A stretch of DNA of 50,672 bases from positions 1 through 50,672 of the forward strand of contig CABUIO010000016.1 in the NCBI GenBank assembly GCA_902491625.1, written 5' to 3'. Below the pieces are notes generated by a model that did not search any database, had not been told where the DNA came from, and was given only the letters and a program-made list of their open reading frames with translations. Made by a program: the position numbers and the translations under genes. Every line of letters begins with the position of its first letter. Within the stretch, counting starts at the first letter, position 1. The stretch is from an uncultured Porphyromonadaceae bacterium (GTDB lineage: Bacteria; Bacteroidota; Bacteroidia; Bacteroidales; Muribaculaceae). Positions 23,383 through 32,547 of this stretch are shown one piece after another.

Positions 23383-25680
23383 GTGGCAAGTGTTTATGAG
23401 TATATTTTCAGGATAGGGGGAAATTTCTCGGCTCAGCTGAACGGAATGAGTTCGGCTACGGGTGAGTTTACGGCGTCGGTTGAGGGGGCTCAGAATGCGG
23501 TTCAGCGGATAACGGCTGCGTGCATGACTTTTTCGTATGTGAAGGATGTGGCTCAGAATGTAGCGGATGGGTTCGGGGCATTGAGCGGGGCGGGCTTGAG
23601 TCTTGACAGTCAGCTACACGATCTGAGTGCTGTGGCGGGGGTTGCGGGAGAGGGACTTAAGGAGATCGAGCGGTTTGCGCGAGAGAGCGCTCTGGCGTTC
23701 GGTACGGATGCGTCGGAGTCGGTGGAGGGGTATAAGCTGTTGTTGTCGCAGCTGAGTCCGGAGCTTGGCAAATATCCGGAGGCGCTGCGGGAGATGGGGG
23801 ACTGCATACAGACGACGAGCAAGCTGATGGGGGGTGACGGAGTGGCGGCGGCGGAGGTGCTGACGACTGCGATGAACCAGTATGGGGTCAGTCTTGAGGA
23901 TCCTATGGCAGCGAGCGGGGAGATGGCTCGAATGATGAACGTGATGGCTGCTGCGGGGCAGGCGGGATCGGCGGAACTGCCGGCGATCAGCGCGGCGCTG
24001 AGTCAGTGCGGTATGGCAGCTAAGGCGGCGAATGTGAGCTTTGAGGAGACAAACGCCGCGATCCAGGTACTTGACAAAGCCGGCAAGAAGGCGAGTGAAG
24101 GGGGCGTCGCCCTGCGCAACGTATTGGGCCAGCTTGGGAAGGGTCGATTTATCGAGAAACAGGCAGCGGATGAGCTCGCGGCCGCCGGTATTGATGTTGT
24201 AGCGCTTGCCGACGATTCAAAGACACTGAAAGAGCGTCTGGATATGTTGAAACCTCTGCTCAATGATTCGGCACTGCTGTCGAAATTTTTTGGTGTAGAG
24301 AACGCTAACGCCGCACGTGCGCTGATTCAGGGCACCGACGCCCTTGAGGATTTCACGGAAGCCGTAACCGGCACCAACAGTGCCGAAGAACAGGCGGCGA
24401 TCGTGATGGACAGCTATGTGGAACGACAGGCAAGAGTTAACCAGAAGATAGAGGACATGAAAATAAGCCTGTTCGAGGCAACAGGTGATTTGTCTATCTG
24501 GTGCAGTACGTTGAGTCAGTCGCTTGTGCCGCTGGCACAGCTCGCTCCGGCACTCACTGTAGCAGGTGACGCTCTGGGGTGGTTCGGCAAACGGCTCATT
24601 GCCGGAGGAGGAAATGCAACCACGTTCGCACAAATGGCGTCCGGCTCCTTCATGATGTTCTCTCGTGCCGGAGTTGCCGCATGTCGTGAAGTCAGCGTCG
24701 CTATAGGGTCTATCCCGATAGTGGGATGGATAGCGATATTGATAAGTGCGTTGGGATATTTGTGTGTCAAATTCGAATGGGCGCGCTATGTGGTTATATC
24801 GGTTATAGGCGGTATCGGAGGTATACTTGTGGTAGCGCTTAAGCTCCTTTACGACCGTTTCTATTCTGTCCGTCTTGTGATACTGACGTGGATAGAACTG
24901 ATCAAGGCATGGTGGGCTTTCCTATACAGGATTCTGCAGAACGTCATCGCAGCGGTAAGTGAGACGGTTAACGCCATTGTGGAGAGAGCACGCCTGCTTT
25001 GGGAACATATTACTGTTATTGTCAGACAGGTTGTCGAGAGAGTACGTCAGGCGATAGAGAGCGTTAAGGTTGCAATCCTGAATATGGTGAGCTTTATCCG
25101 AAGTGCCATAAGCGCAGCCATGGTGATGATCGAACGTATCAGTGCCCCGGTAGCGGAAGCTTTCCGGGGAATTGCCCAGGGGATAAAGAACTTTTTCATA
25201 GAGATTTTCGACTGGATTTATGACAAATACAGTAGTTTCATAAACACTATAATAAATCTATACAACAAGCTTGCCGAGCAGCTCGGATGGGACAAGATCA
25301 AGGCTCTTGGAAAACAGGCGGCAGACCGCAGCTGGGCCTCGGATCATCCGGCCAAGTCTTCCGTCAAAGGAACTACCAAGGGAACCTCCGGATCCTCTTC
25401 CGGAGTGTCTGGGTCTCCGGCTTCATCCGGTGAACCGGGAATCGGAATCCCCGACCCTATTGCCGGCACCCTCTCTAAAGTCTCCAATGGAGGTAGCAGT
25501 GCAGGGGGTACTGCCGATAGCGGCGGGAAGATCCGGAATGTAACAATTAATATTGACAGATTGATAGAGCGTCTGGAGATCCACACCACAACTTTGAGCG
25601 AGGGAACTGATCGCATGAAAGAGATGGTTGTCGAGGCCTTGGCAGGCGCACTTAATGATGTACAAATAGCGACAGAATGA
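23383..25680 (+). CDS. tail tape measure protein
   Basis: 765 residues, starting at a GTG (23383), because no ATG is near and the frame continues. The N-terminal part has the TP901-type pattern SAVAGVAGEGLKEIERFARESALAFGTDASESVEGYKLLL, helical repeats to about 330, then several hydrophobic segments (LAQLAPALTVAGDALGWFG, VGWIAILISALGYLCV, VVISVIGGIGGILVVALKLL), and a Ser/Gly-rich end. It sets tail length and is ejected. The codon use changes near 24040: before, the style of the neighbours (very G-rich), after, a more even one, so it looks like a mosaic. Confidence 0.92.
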   Translation: MASVYEYIFRIGGNFSAQLNGMSSATGEFTASVEGAQNAVQRITAACMTFSYVKDVAQNVADGFGALSGAGLSLDSQLHDLSAVAGVAGEGLKEIERFARESALAFGTDASESVEGYKLLLSQLSPELGKYPEALREMGDCIQTTSKLMGGDGVAAAEVLTTAMNQYGVSLEDPMAASGEMARMMNVMAAAGQAGSAELPAISAALSQCGMAAKAANVSFEETNAAIQVLDKAGKKASEGGVALRNVLGQLGKGRFIEKQAADELAAAGIDVVALADDSKTLKERLDMLKPLLNDSALLSKFFGVENANAARALIQGTDALEDFTEAVTGTNSAEEQAAIVMDSYVERQARVNQKIEDMKISLFEATGDLSIWCSTLSQSLVPLAQLAPALTVAGDALGWFGKRLIAGGGNATTFAQMASGSFMMFSRAGVAACREVSVAIGSIPIVGWIAILISALGYLCVKFEWARYVVISVIGGIGGILVVALKLLYDRFYSVRLVILTWIELIKAWWAFLYRILQNVIAAVSETVNAIVERARLLWEHITVIVRQVVERVRQAIESVKVAILNMVSFIRSAISAAMVMIERISAPVAEAFRGIAQGIKNFFIEIFDWIYDKYSSFINTIINLYNKLAEQLGWDKIKALGKQAADRSWASDHPAKSSVKGTTKGTSGSSSGVSGSPASSGEPGIGIPDPIAGTLSKVSNGGSSAGGTADSGGKIRNVTINIDRLIERLEIHTTTLSEGTDRMKEMVVEALAGALNDVQIATE

Positions 25681-26303
25681 AAAAGTTACCGATAAGCAAG
25701 GAATTGGCGGGTTTTGGGTGGGCCCAGATGGGATTGAAGCGATTAGTACGGTTTAAGGATATAGGTGGGAGTCCGGACCGGGATGGGTTTGAGGGTCACG
25801 ATGCGGGGGTACCGGTGACGGACAGGGGGTATTGGGAGGACCGGTGGGTGCTATGTCCTCTTCGTCTGGAGCTTGCCGGGGGGGAGGGATTGACGTTTGG
25901 GGACGCTGTGGCGTCTGTGGGGAGGGAGAAGAGGATAGTGAGCACGGTTCTTGTGGGGAGGGACGGGAGTGTGAAGGAGTATATCAACGGTGGGGACCGG
26001 GTTGTCAGCATCGTCGTTGGGGTCCAGCGGGAGCGGGACGGTGTGATCGCGGACGAGTGGCCGGGGGATGAGCTGCGGGGGTTGCGGAGGCTTCTGGATG
26101 CGAAGGAGGCTCTGAATGTGTATTCGGAGTTTCTGGACGCGATGGGTATCGACCGGATAGTGGTGAGGAGCTACAGTGTGAAGCAGATGACGGAGAGCAA
26201 CTGGCAGGGTGTTGAGATCCGGGGTGTGAGCGATGAGGATTACGAGATCTTCAGCGACGACTATGAGGGACCTAAGGAAGAAGGGAGGGGTGTGGAGTTA
26301 TGA
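25677..26303 (+). CDS. DUF6046-like baseplate protein
   Basis: 208 residues. The middle KRIVSTVLVGRDGSVKEYINGGDRVVSIVVGVQ (residues about 80-112), EALNVYSEFLDAMGIDRIVVRSYSV and the end WQGVEIRGVSDEDYEIF agree with a family that I know as DUF6046 from Bacteroidales phages. Its position between tape measure and gp25-like gene suits a tube-end or baseplate connector. The start overlaps the stop of the tape measure. Confidence 0.75.
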   Translation: MKKLPISKELAGFGWAQMGLKRLVRFKDIGGSPDRDGFEGHDAGVPVTDRGYWEDRWVLCPLRLELAGGEGLTFGDAVASVGREKRIVSTVLVGRDGSVKEYINGGDRVVSIVVGVQRERDGVIADEWPGDELRGLRRLLDAKEALNVYSEFLDAMGIDRIVVRSYSVKQMTESNWQGVEIRGVSDEDYEIFSDDYEGPKEEGRGVEL

Positions 26304-26581
26304 GAGGGATTCTGACGGATGGAGAGGGGGGTGATCTTCTGCTTGAGGGGGGAGGGATCGCTGTCGGGGACAGCGAGGGTCAGACTGCGGGTGCGGTTTT
26401 GGTGTCGATGCGGGGGGAGCTGAAGGAGCATCCGCTTCTGGGTGGGGAGGCGGGAATGCTGGCTGGTGGATGCGTGGACGTGATGTGGGGGTCGCGTGTG
26501 CGTGCGATGCTGAGGGGTTGCGGGGTTGATTGCGAGAGGGTGAGAGTGGATGATGACGGAACAATAAGCATAGAGAGATGA
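26300..26581 (+). CDS. baseplate wedge protein, gp25/gpW-like (Mu gp46)
   Basis: 93 residues: RGILTDGEGGDLLLEGGGIAVGDSEGQTAGAVLVSMRGELKEHPLLGG. The unit from GDLLLEGGGIAVGDSE through GELKEHPLLG is the typical order in gp46/gp25-type proteins of Mu-like phages. It overlaps the preceding and following genes by 4 bases. It would hold baseplate wedges to the hub. The coding strand is extremely G-rich, as in its neighbours. Confidence 0.82.
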   Translation: MRGILTDGEGGDLLLEGGGIAVGDSEGQTAGAVLVSMRGELKEHPLLGGEAGMLAGGCVDVMWGSRVRAMLRGCGVDCERVRVDDDGTISIER

Positions 26582-26877
26582 AGGAGATAATGGTTAAGGA
26601 TAGGCAGACGCTTGGGGACATAGCTCTTAAGACGGGGGGGAGGATGGAGTATGCGATGGCTATAGCGGAGGCGAACGGTCTGAGCGTGACGTCGAGGCTT
26701 CGGGATGGGATGATGCTGGTTCTGCCGGAGTGGGGGGATGGGGACCGAAGGACGGTGGAGCTATATGGGGCGTACGGTGTGGATCCGGCGACGGAGGTGA
26801 GGGAGGATGAGCTGGCGGAGTGCCCATATGGTGGGATCGGCTATATGGGTGTGGGGGTGGATTTCGAGGTGAGCTGA
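26578..26877 (+). CDS. LysM-like tail protein (gpX-like)
   Basis: 99 residues. KDRQTLGDIALKTGGRMEYAMAIAEANGLSVTSRLRDGMMLVLPE has the arrangement of a LysM unit (helix, GLSVT, the LVLP strand) as in tail protein X of P2. Such proteins connect tube and hub. The start overlaps the gp25-like stop. Confidence 0.75.
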   Translation: MKEIMVKDRQTLGDIALKTGGRMEYAMAIAEANGLSVTSRLRDGMMLVLPEWGDGDRRTVELYGAYGVDPATEVREDELAECPYGGIGYMGVGVDFEVS

Positions 26878-26947
26878 GTGGTGAAGGGATGGGATGGCGT
26901 GTGTGTTAAAACGGAGTTTAAAGTGTGATTAAAGTGTGATAAAAGAC

Positions 26948-27790
26948 ATGGGAAGGAGCATCAAGGAGATAAAGGATGAGATGTGCCGGGAGTTCATGAG
27001 GAACGAGGGGGCTGCGGAGCGTTACGGCTTCGCGGTGGGGAGTTCTTTCAGCGACAGGTTCGGTGCGGCGAGTGTGGAGAATATCCTGCTGTATGTGTGG
27101 GCGGTGTGTGCGTGGAGCGTGGAGCAGCTGCTGGAGGGGCACAGGGCCGAGGTCAATGCGGCTCTGGATGAGCAGCGGGCGCACCGTCCGAAATGGTACA
27201 GGGACAAGGTTCTGGGGTATATGCACGGTCATGTGCTGATGGGGGACAGTGACGTTTACGATACGGAGGGGATGAGCGAGGGGGAGATCGCGGGAGCGCG
27301 GGTGGTGAGGCATGCGGTGGCGGTTGAGAGCCGGGACGCGAGTATGCTGATCGTGAAGGTTGCGGGGGAGCGTGGCGGGGAGCGATGTCCGTTGTCGGAG
27401 GATGAGGAGCGGGGTCTTGGGGCGTATCTTGGGGAGATCAAGGATGCGGGGGTGAGGATTGCGCTTGTGAACCGTGAGGGGGATCAGTTCGGGTGTGATG
27501 TGGATGTGTATTACGATCCGGTGCTTGAGGGGGAGGACGTGAGGGGTGCGTGTGAGGTTGCGATCGGGGATTACATCGGGAATCTTCCGTTTAACGGGGA
27601 ATATACGAACATGGCTCTTGTGGATGCGCTCCAGGGGGTGGAGGGTGTGAGGATCGCGGAGCTGCGGAGGAGCTACCGGAGGGGATCTGGGGATGAGACG
27701 GTGACGGAGATCGACGCGCGTGCGACTCCGGAGGCGGGGTATTTCCGGCCGTGGAGTATTAACGTAAGAATGAAGGCATATAATGAATGA
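26948..27790 (+). CDS. baseplate protein, gpJ / gp47 type
   Basis: 280 residues from MGRSIKEIKDEMCREFM; a codon pair upstream (26936) is an alternative. YGFAVGSSFSDRFGAASVENILLYVWAVCAWSVEQLLEGH and KWYRDKVLGYMHGH are seen in the Bacteroidales form of the gpJ family; the middle has a beta domain DASMLIVKVAG…GVRIALVNREGDQFGCDVDVYYDP, and the end PEAGYFRPWSINVRMKAY. It is part of the wedge. The leader holds the tandem TAAAGTGTGAT, seen as spacer before other genes. Confidence 0.82.
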   Translation: MGRSIKEIKDEMCREFMRNEGAAERYGFAVGSSFSDRFGAASVENILLYVWAVCAWSVEQLLEGHRAEVNAALDEQRAHRPKWYRDKVLGYMHGHVLMGDSDVYDTEGMSEGEIAGARVVRHAVAVESRDASMLIVKVAGERGGERCPLSEDEERGLGAYLGEIKDAGVRIALVNREGDQFGCDVDVYYDPVLEGEDVRGACEVAIGDYIGNLPFNGEYTNMALVDALQGVEGVRIAELRRSYRRGSGDETVTEIDARATPEAGYFRPWSINVRMKAYNE

Positions 27791-28277
27791 TGAGACTTAC
27801 AGGATCAACATGAAGCGTCTGGCGCTGATGTGTCTGCCGGGGTGGCTGCGGCGACCTATAGCGGCGAGTCTGCTTTATGCGGGGACGGCGCCGCTTGCGG
27901 GAGTGCTGCGGGGGTTGCAGCGTTTCAGGGAGGAGACGGGGCGTCGCGTGGGGCACAACGGGCAGACGTGTCGGTTGCGGGGGGTGCTGAACGATCTTCT
28001 GGATGCGGATGAGCGGCGTATCAGGGTTGAGGATCCGGGGGATGAGGGGGATCGCGAGGGGCTGTGTGTGCGTCTGCGGGAGCTTGGGGAGCCGGTGATG
28101 GTGCCGGACCGAGGTGTGGGGGTAAGGAGATTGTATCGCCGCGGGTTCGGCGGTGCGGGGGGCTACGATTTCGCGGTGTGGGTGCCGGAGGATCTGAGGG
28201 GGATTGAGGATCGTTTGCGCGGTCTGACGGAGATGTATAAGCTGGCCTCGAAGCGTTTTGAGGTGATCTATTATTAA
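27783..28277 (+). CDS. tail protein I, gp48-like
   Basis: 164 residues starting MNDETYRINMKRLALMCLPGWLRRPIAASLLYAGTAPL, the typical start of Bacteroidales Mu-phage gp48-like proteins, then RFREETGRRVGHNGQTCRLRGVLND and the end LYRRGFGGAGGYDFAVWVPED. It overlaps gpJ by eight bases, as in Mu where 47 and 48 are adjacent. Probably binds the fibres to the baseplate. Confidence 0.78.
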   Translation: MNDETYRINMKRLALMCLPGWLRRPIAASLLYAGTAPLAGVLRGLQRFREETGRRVGHNGQTCRLRGVLNDLLDADERRIRVEDPGDEGDREGLCVRLRELGEPVMVPDRGVGVRRLYRRGFGGAGGYDFAVWVPEDLRGIEDRLRGLTEMYKLASKRFEVIYY

Positions 28278-28291
28278 CTGAAACAAGGAAT

Positions 28292-29272
28292 ATGGAGAAG
28301 ATATTAGGCAATTTTCTGACACAGAGCAACAGGGACTTTCCTCTGGATTGCGAGACTCTGGATTATCTGCAGCGGCTATGCGAGCTGCAGGGTGTGATCG
28401 GCAACATCGCGGGGGACCGTGTTGTCGTGAGCGGCTGCAGGAGCAATGCGAAGGGTACGCACAGGGATCCGGGCTATCTGTTTTTGCGGACGGAGGCGTT
28501 TCCGGATGGTGAGATCATCTATTGGGAGGGTGGATCGACGAGCGTGGGGATGTATGTCAAGACGGAGTCTGTGGGTGTGAGCGCGAACAATGTGGATTAT
28601 CCGAGGGCTTACACGCGACGGTCTATGGCAGCGGGGATAGGGTCGGAGAATTATTCGTGGGATGATTTCCGGGAGCTGAGCACGCTGGTGGAGCTTGAGG
28701 AGGCCAACAGGGAGCTGCGTGAGGAGCTTGCGGCGATAGCTCCGCCTCCTCTGGGGGTGGTGCAACTGTGGAGCGGCAAGACGGTTCCGGAGGGTTATGT
28801 GCTGTGTGACGGCAGGGCGCTGTCTATAGCGGATTACGGAGAGCTTTACGCTGCGATCGGGACGGCGTTCAATGGTGCGGTGAGTGCGGGCGGGACCCGA
28901 TACACGACTTCCGCGGGGGAGTTTCGTGTGCCGGATCTGCGCGGGCGTTTCGTGGTGGGTCAGCATGATAGCGACGATGACTATAAGACGAAGGGCGCAG
29001 GCGGGGGCAAGAAGCTTGTGGCGCTGACGGAGGCGGAGCTTCCGGAGCACAGCCACGATGTGAGGGACTATTATTATCCGGAGCGGTCTGCACACATCGG
29101 GGGGAATGTCGTGAACAATCCGGCGGCGCAGAAGTATGGATCGAAGGCGACGGATACGGACAATGACGGGATACTTTACGAGGACCACAAGACCGGCAGC
29201 GCCGGAGAGGGTGCGGCGCATGAGAACCGTCCGCCATATTATGTGCTGGCGTACATTATGAGAGTGAGGTAA
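28292..29272 (+). CDS. tail fibre with phage collar domain
   Basis: 326 residues. The N-terminus (residues 1-150) attaches to the baseplate; from about 150 begins a collar domain: PLGVVQLWSGKTVPEGYVLCDGRALSIADYGELYAAIGTAFNG, then EFRVPDLRGRFVVGQ, LTEAELPEHSHDV and a final ENRPPYYVLAYIMRVR. Such domains lie at the ends of many fibre proteins. The GXHSH-type HSHDV could bind iron in the trimer. Confidence 0.88.
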   Translation: MEKILGNFLTQSNRDFPLDCETLDYLQRLCELQGVIGNIAGDRVVVSGCRSNAKGTHRDPGYLFLRTEAFPDGEIIYWEGGSTSVGMYVKTESVGVSANNVDYPRAYTRRSMAAGIGSENYSWDDFRELSTLVELEEANRELREELAAIAPPPLGVVQLWSGKTVPEGYVLCDGRALSIADYGELYAAIGTAFNGAVSAGGTRYTTSAGEFRVPDLRGRFVVGQHDSDDDYKTKGAGGGKKLVALTEAELPEHSHDVRDYYYPERSAHIGGNVVNNPAAQKYGSKATDTDNDGILYEDHKTGSAGEGAAHENRPPYYVLAYIMRVR

Positions 29273-29302
29273 GAGGGTCAGGAACATCAAAAAAAGAATA
29301 TC

Positions 29303-29842
29303 ATGGCAATAAGGAGAACGGATCAGTTAAAGAGATTTTTCAAGAGAGGGGTCTACCCTACCGAGTCGCAGTTCGGCGATCTGATCGAGAGCATGCGTCA
29401 CAAGCTGGAGGGCATTCCGATGGCCGATGTGGAGGGTCTGACCGCCGCAATAAACGGTATGGCGGATCAAAGTGCCATCGATGCTGTGAAGGAAGCTCAG
29501 GAGGCAATTGTCGAGAAGCAGGAGGCTCTGACAATGAAGCTTACTCAGATTCAGGAATCGCTGAGGGAGTGCCGGAGAGTCGCGGATGATTTTTCGGTGG
29601 ATTTCGGAAGCGGCAACGATCCGGCACAATTTAACGATGATAATTATCAGGCCGACGCGATTGCCGGGAATTGCAGCGAGGGGGACATCGTGTATGCCAG
29701 GCTAAACGGCGAGGAGCACCGTACAAGGGTGTTGCAGATCGAGGATTATGCCGTCCTTCTGATCGAGGTCAGCAGGGGGGGAGGTGTCTGGATCTGGGAA
29801 TTGAATTATGAACATGGTTTTTGTTATGTGAAAAGTTTATGA
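29303..29842 (+). CDS. fibre-associated protein, connector candidate
   Basis: 179 residues. The start, MAIRRTDQLKRFFKRGVYPTESQFGDLIESMRHK, is seen in many Bacteroidales phage fibre clusters. Residues about 45-90 are coiled coil (VKEAQEAIVEKQEALTMKLTQIQESLREC), the rest is beta-rich. It lies between collar fibre and the receptor-binding proteins, so an adaptor role is likely. Its end overlaps the next gene by four bases. Confidence 0.7.
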   Translation: MAIRRTDQLKRFFKRGVYPTESQFGDLIESMRHKLEGIPMADVEGLTAAINGMADQSAIDAVKEAQEAIVEKQEALTMKLTQIQESLRECRRVADDFSVDFGSGNDPAQFNDDNYQADAIAGNCSEGDIVYARLNGEEHRTRVLQIEDYAVLLIEVSRGGGVWIWELNYEHGFCYVKSL

Positions 29843-31134
29843 GAAGAGTGAATTGCAACGAGGGGTTCCGATTGCGGATGAGGATTCCGCATATCGGGGC
29901 GGCGCGGCGCTGGGAGATGACATTTTACACCGGATCCGTGACGCCGGGGTACACGGCCGGGTATGACGGGGAGGAGTACCGGAACTGCGCTTATGTGGAT
30001 GGTGATACGGTGGAGATCATCTTTGCGTCACATGGGCTGGGCCGCGGCTCGCTTACGTCCATAGTGACGGCGGAGATAACCAATTCGCGCTATCCGGGGG
30101 GAGTGCAGAGGATCGAGAAGAGATACAGGAATCTTTGCGAGCTTGTGGAGGGCGCCGGAGACTGTCCCACCGAGGCGGAGGTCGAGCTGATGCTGCCTTA
30201 CATCAAGGGTAAGGACGCGCTGGAGTATGCCGCCGAGGCCGGATATGAGGGGGACGCGGAGCAGTTCGCCGGTGATCTGGCGGCGGTGGGAAACAAGGTG
30301 GATAAAGTGGAGGGCAAAGGCCTCTCGACTTGTGATTTCACGGAGGAGCAGAAGAAGGCCGTCGATGCGTTGCCTGAGAAGGTGCAGCCGCTCATCAAGT
30401 TCGATCCTGAGGATTTCGACTACGACGAGGAAACCGGCTCGCTGGCGGTGTCAGCCGCCGCGGAGCGGAGAGTGTTCCGCGATCTGTGGCGCAGACGTTG
30501 CTTCGGCCATGGCGATTCCAGCGAGGACGGTCAGGCCTTTACCTATCTCGACATCACTCTTACTTATGAGGAAGCTTTGCTCTCATACATAGTTTCGGCT
30601 AATCCGGCAGCTGTCAATTACGGCTTCGGACTGGTGAATGTCCCCGAAAGACTCCCTGTGGCTATTCTGCCGATTTATGTTTCAAGCTATGGGAACCCTA
30701 TTAACCTCAGTGCGGCGTTCAGGGCACAGAACAGACTCCGGAGAGTGGTTTTGCGGGATAAGAACCGTAGCGGTAACTGGATAGCGCCGACAAACCTCTC
30801 GCAGACTTTTTATGATTGCTACAGTATCGACAAGCTGGAACTCGACCTCTCGAATATCACGGCGGCGAATGGATTGTCTGTCGCATTCGCCAACTGCCGC
30901 TCGCTGTCCGACGTGAAGCTGAAGGGTCTGAAATATTCCCTGGACTTACATTGGTCGCCGAACATTATTGTGGCCTCGCTGCAATATCTGATTGCCAACG
31001 CGGCTAACACGTCGGCTATTACGGTGACGGTACACTCCTCGGTCTACGCCCGCATCATGGACGAGGGCAGCGGCGACTGGCACGCGCTTCTCGCTGCGGC
31101 GTCGGCAAAAAACATCTCATTCGCAACTATTTAA
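29839..31134 (+). CDS. receptor-binding tail fibre with BspA-like leucine-rich repeats, copy 1
   Basis: About 431 residues from MRRVNCNEGF (29839), preferred over 29821. The N-terminal half is a beta domain and then a coiled-coil-like collagen-free stalk (GYEGDAEQFAGDLAAVGNKVDKVEGKGLSTCDFTEEQKKAV). The C-terminal part has BspA/LRR_5-like repeats (FYDCYSIDKLELDLSNI, FANCRSLSDVKLKGLK). It ends in VHSSVYARIMDEGSGDWHALLAAASAKNISFAT, a capping unit shared with the following gene. Probably determines host range. Confidence 0.8.
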   Translation: MRRVNCNEGFRLRMRIPHIGAARRWEMTFYTGSVTPGYTAGYDGEEYRNCAYVDGDTVEIIFASHGLGRGSLTSIVTAEITNSRYPGGVQRIEKRYRNLCELVEGAGDCPTEAEVELMLPYIKGKDALEYAAEAGYEGDAEQFAGDLAAVGNKVDKVEGKGLSTCDFTEEQKKAVDALPEKVQPLIKFDPEDFDYDEETGSLAVSAAAERRVFRDLWRRRCFGHGDSSEDGQAFTYLDITLTYEEALLSYIVSANPAAVNYGFGLVNVPERLPVAILPIYVSSYGNPINLSAAFRAQNRLRRVVLRDKNRSGNWIAPTNLSQTFYDCYSIDKLELDLSNITAANGLSVAFANCRSLSDVKLKGLKYSLDLHWSPNIIVASLQYLIANAANTSAITVTVHSSVYARIMDEGSGDWHALLAAASAKNISFATI

Positions 31135-31146
31135 AACTTTACTGAT

Positions 31147-32058
31147 ATGATTGAAACGAATACAGTCTGCGGCAAAACCGAATTATATGCAAACGGGGGG
31201 GCGGGCACCACATATTTAACCGAGGCGAAAACAACCATGTTCCACAATTTCTGGACACGCAAGATATTGAACGAGGGCGAGACCCCTGAGGACTTCATGG
31301 AGGTCACTGCAGCGCAGAAGGCTGCTTTTGAAAAGGCAGCGGCGGAGTTCGTGCCGCCGCAGCAGTGGCTCATAGACCAATGGAACACGGCGTTCTACAA
31401 GGATTTTAAGTTTCCCGGTTCAAATACCTATTCCTTCGGCAAATGGAATCCCGATACCGGATATTTTGAGGGGAACGGTCTGAAGGACATCACGACGGAA
31501 CAGGCGATAAAGATCCTGCAACGCAGCTATTATTTTACATTACAGGAAATACCTAAATTCGCCCGACCCGAAGGTCTAAATCAATGGAGCGCCGTGCGCA
31601 CCGCCGCATTTTGCAGAACGTATGTGCCGTTGTTTTCTTTGTATTACGATCCACAGATCTCAAGCATATTCGCTTATAATACCGAGCTTGAAGCCATAAC
31701 ATTCTATGGCGGCTACAGCGGCAATGCGGGACGATTCAATTTCAAAAGCACATTTTTAGGATGTTCGAAGCTGCGGTTTGTGAATGTCTCGGATGTGAGG
31801 ATGGATTCGGGCGCTTTCAGCGGATGCACGGCGCTTGAGGAGATCTCGGCGTGGAAGGCATGGGGCAATATCTATCTGGGGTCATGCCCTAAGTTCTCGC
31901 TGAAAAAGATTGAGCAGTGGATCTCAAACTACACTGAGAAGTCGGCAACATTCACTCTGCATGCCAATCTTTACGACAAGATAATGGACGAGTCGAGCGA
32001 GTGGCACCATCTTCTCGCGGCGGCCCAGGAAAAGAACATAACATTAGCAACACCATGA
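31147..32058 (+). CDS. receptor-binding tail fibre with BspA-like repeats, copy 2
   Basis: 303 residues. The N-terminal half carries an anchor with PEDFMEVTAAQKAAFEKAAAEFVPP, then LRR_5-like repeats (FLGCSKLRFVNVSDVRMDSGAFSGCTALEEIS). The end LHANLYDKIMDESSEWHHLLAAAQEKNITLATP repeats the end of the preceding gene. Two tandem copies with a common cap and different middle parts suggest alternative receptors. It is followed in the same strand by a gene overlapping its stop. Confidence 0.78.
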   Translation: MIETNTVCGKTELYANGGAGTTYLTEAKTTMFHNFWTRKILNEGETPEDFMEVTAAQKAAFEKAAAEFVPPQQWLIDQWNTAFYKDFKFPGSNTYSFGKWNPDTGYFEGNGLKDITTEQAIKILQRSYYFTLQEIPKFARPEGLNQWSAVRTAAFCRTYVPLFSLYYDPQISSIFAYNTELEAITFYGGYSGNAGRFNFKSTFLGCSKLRFVNVSDVRMDSGAFSGCTALEEISAWKAWGNIYLGSCPKFSLKKIEQWISNYTEKSATFTLHANLYDKIMDESSEWHHLLAAAQEKNITLATP

Positions 32059-32483
32059 TAATAATTGAGAATCAGAATGTACACAGCGACACGGAGGGCA
32101 TGAAGGTGCGCCGCCGTGGTTCGGATGTCGCGGGATGGAGCCGGATGTCGCTCCTGCCGGGCGAGACTGCCGACGACTTCGAGGAGATCGAGCCGCAGGA
32201 GGAACCGCCATACAGCGAGGAGGAGCGCAAGGCCCGCATAGTGGCGCTTATCCGAGAACGTTACGACGAATCGGACGAGTTTGCGCTGCAACGCAAGATG
32301 CTGGCGGCGATGCTCCATCCGGAGGCGATGACTCTCGACGAATGCGACGGCACAGAGACGCAGACACCGTCCGTCGTCGAGGAGTTCGAGACCTATAACG
32401 CTTTTGTCGAGGAGTGCAAGGCACGGGCCACCGCCGCGCTCGACGCGGAGACGACAGACAGTTCCAGAGAGATTAAAAAATGA
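32055..32483 (+). CDS. fibre-assembly-like protein
   Basis: 142 residues from MIIIENQNVHSD, chosen because it overlaps the preceding stop by four bases; a frame extension to 32001 would run within the fibre gene. The first part has a beta strand and a GWSRMSLLPGETADDFEEIEP region like that in copy 2 (GETPEDFMEV), then a charged helix EEERKARIVALIRERYDESDEFALQRK and YNAFVEECKARATAAL. The last motif is common in Bacteroidales phage fibre-assembly proteins. Confidence 0.7.
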   Translation: MIIIENQNVHSDTEGMKVRRRGSDVAGWSRMSLLPGETADDFEEIEPQEEPPYSEEERKARIVALIRERYDESDEFALQRKMLAAMLHPEAMTLDECDGTETQTPSVVEEFETYNAFVEECKARATAALDAETTDSSREIKK

Positions 32484-32547
32484 TATGATTTTATGATGAT
32501 AACGCGACTCTGACGCCTCTAACCATTCCAGGCGGCGGGCATAGAAA

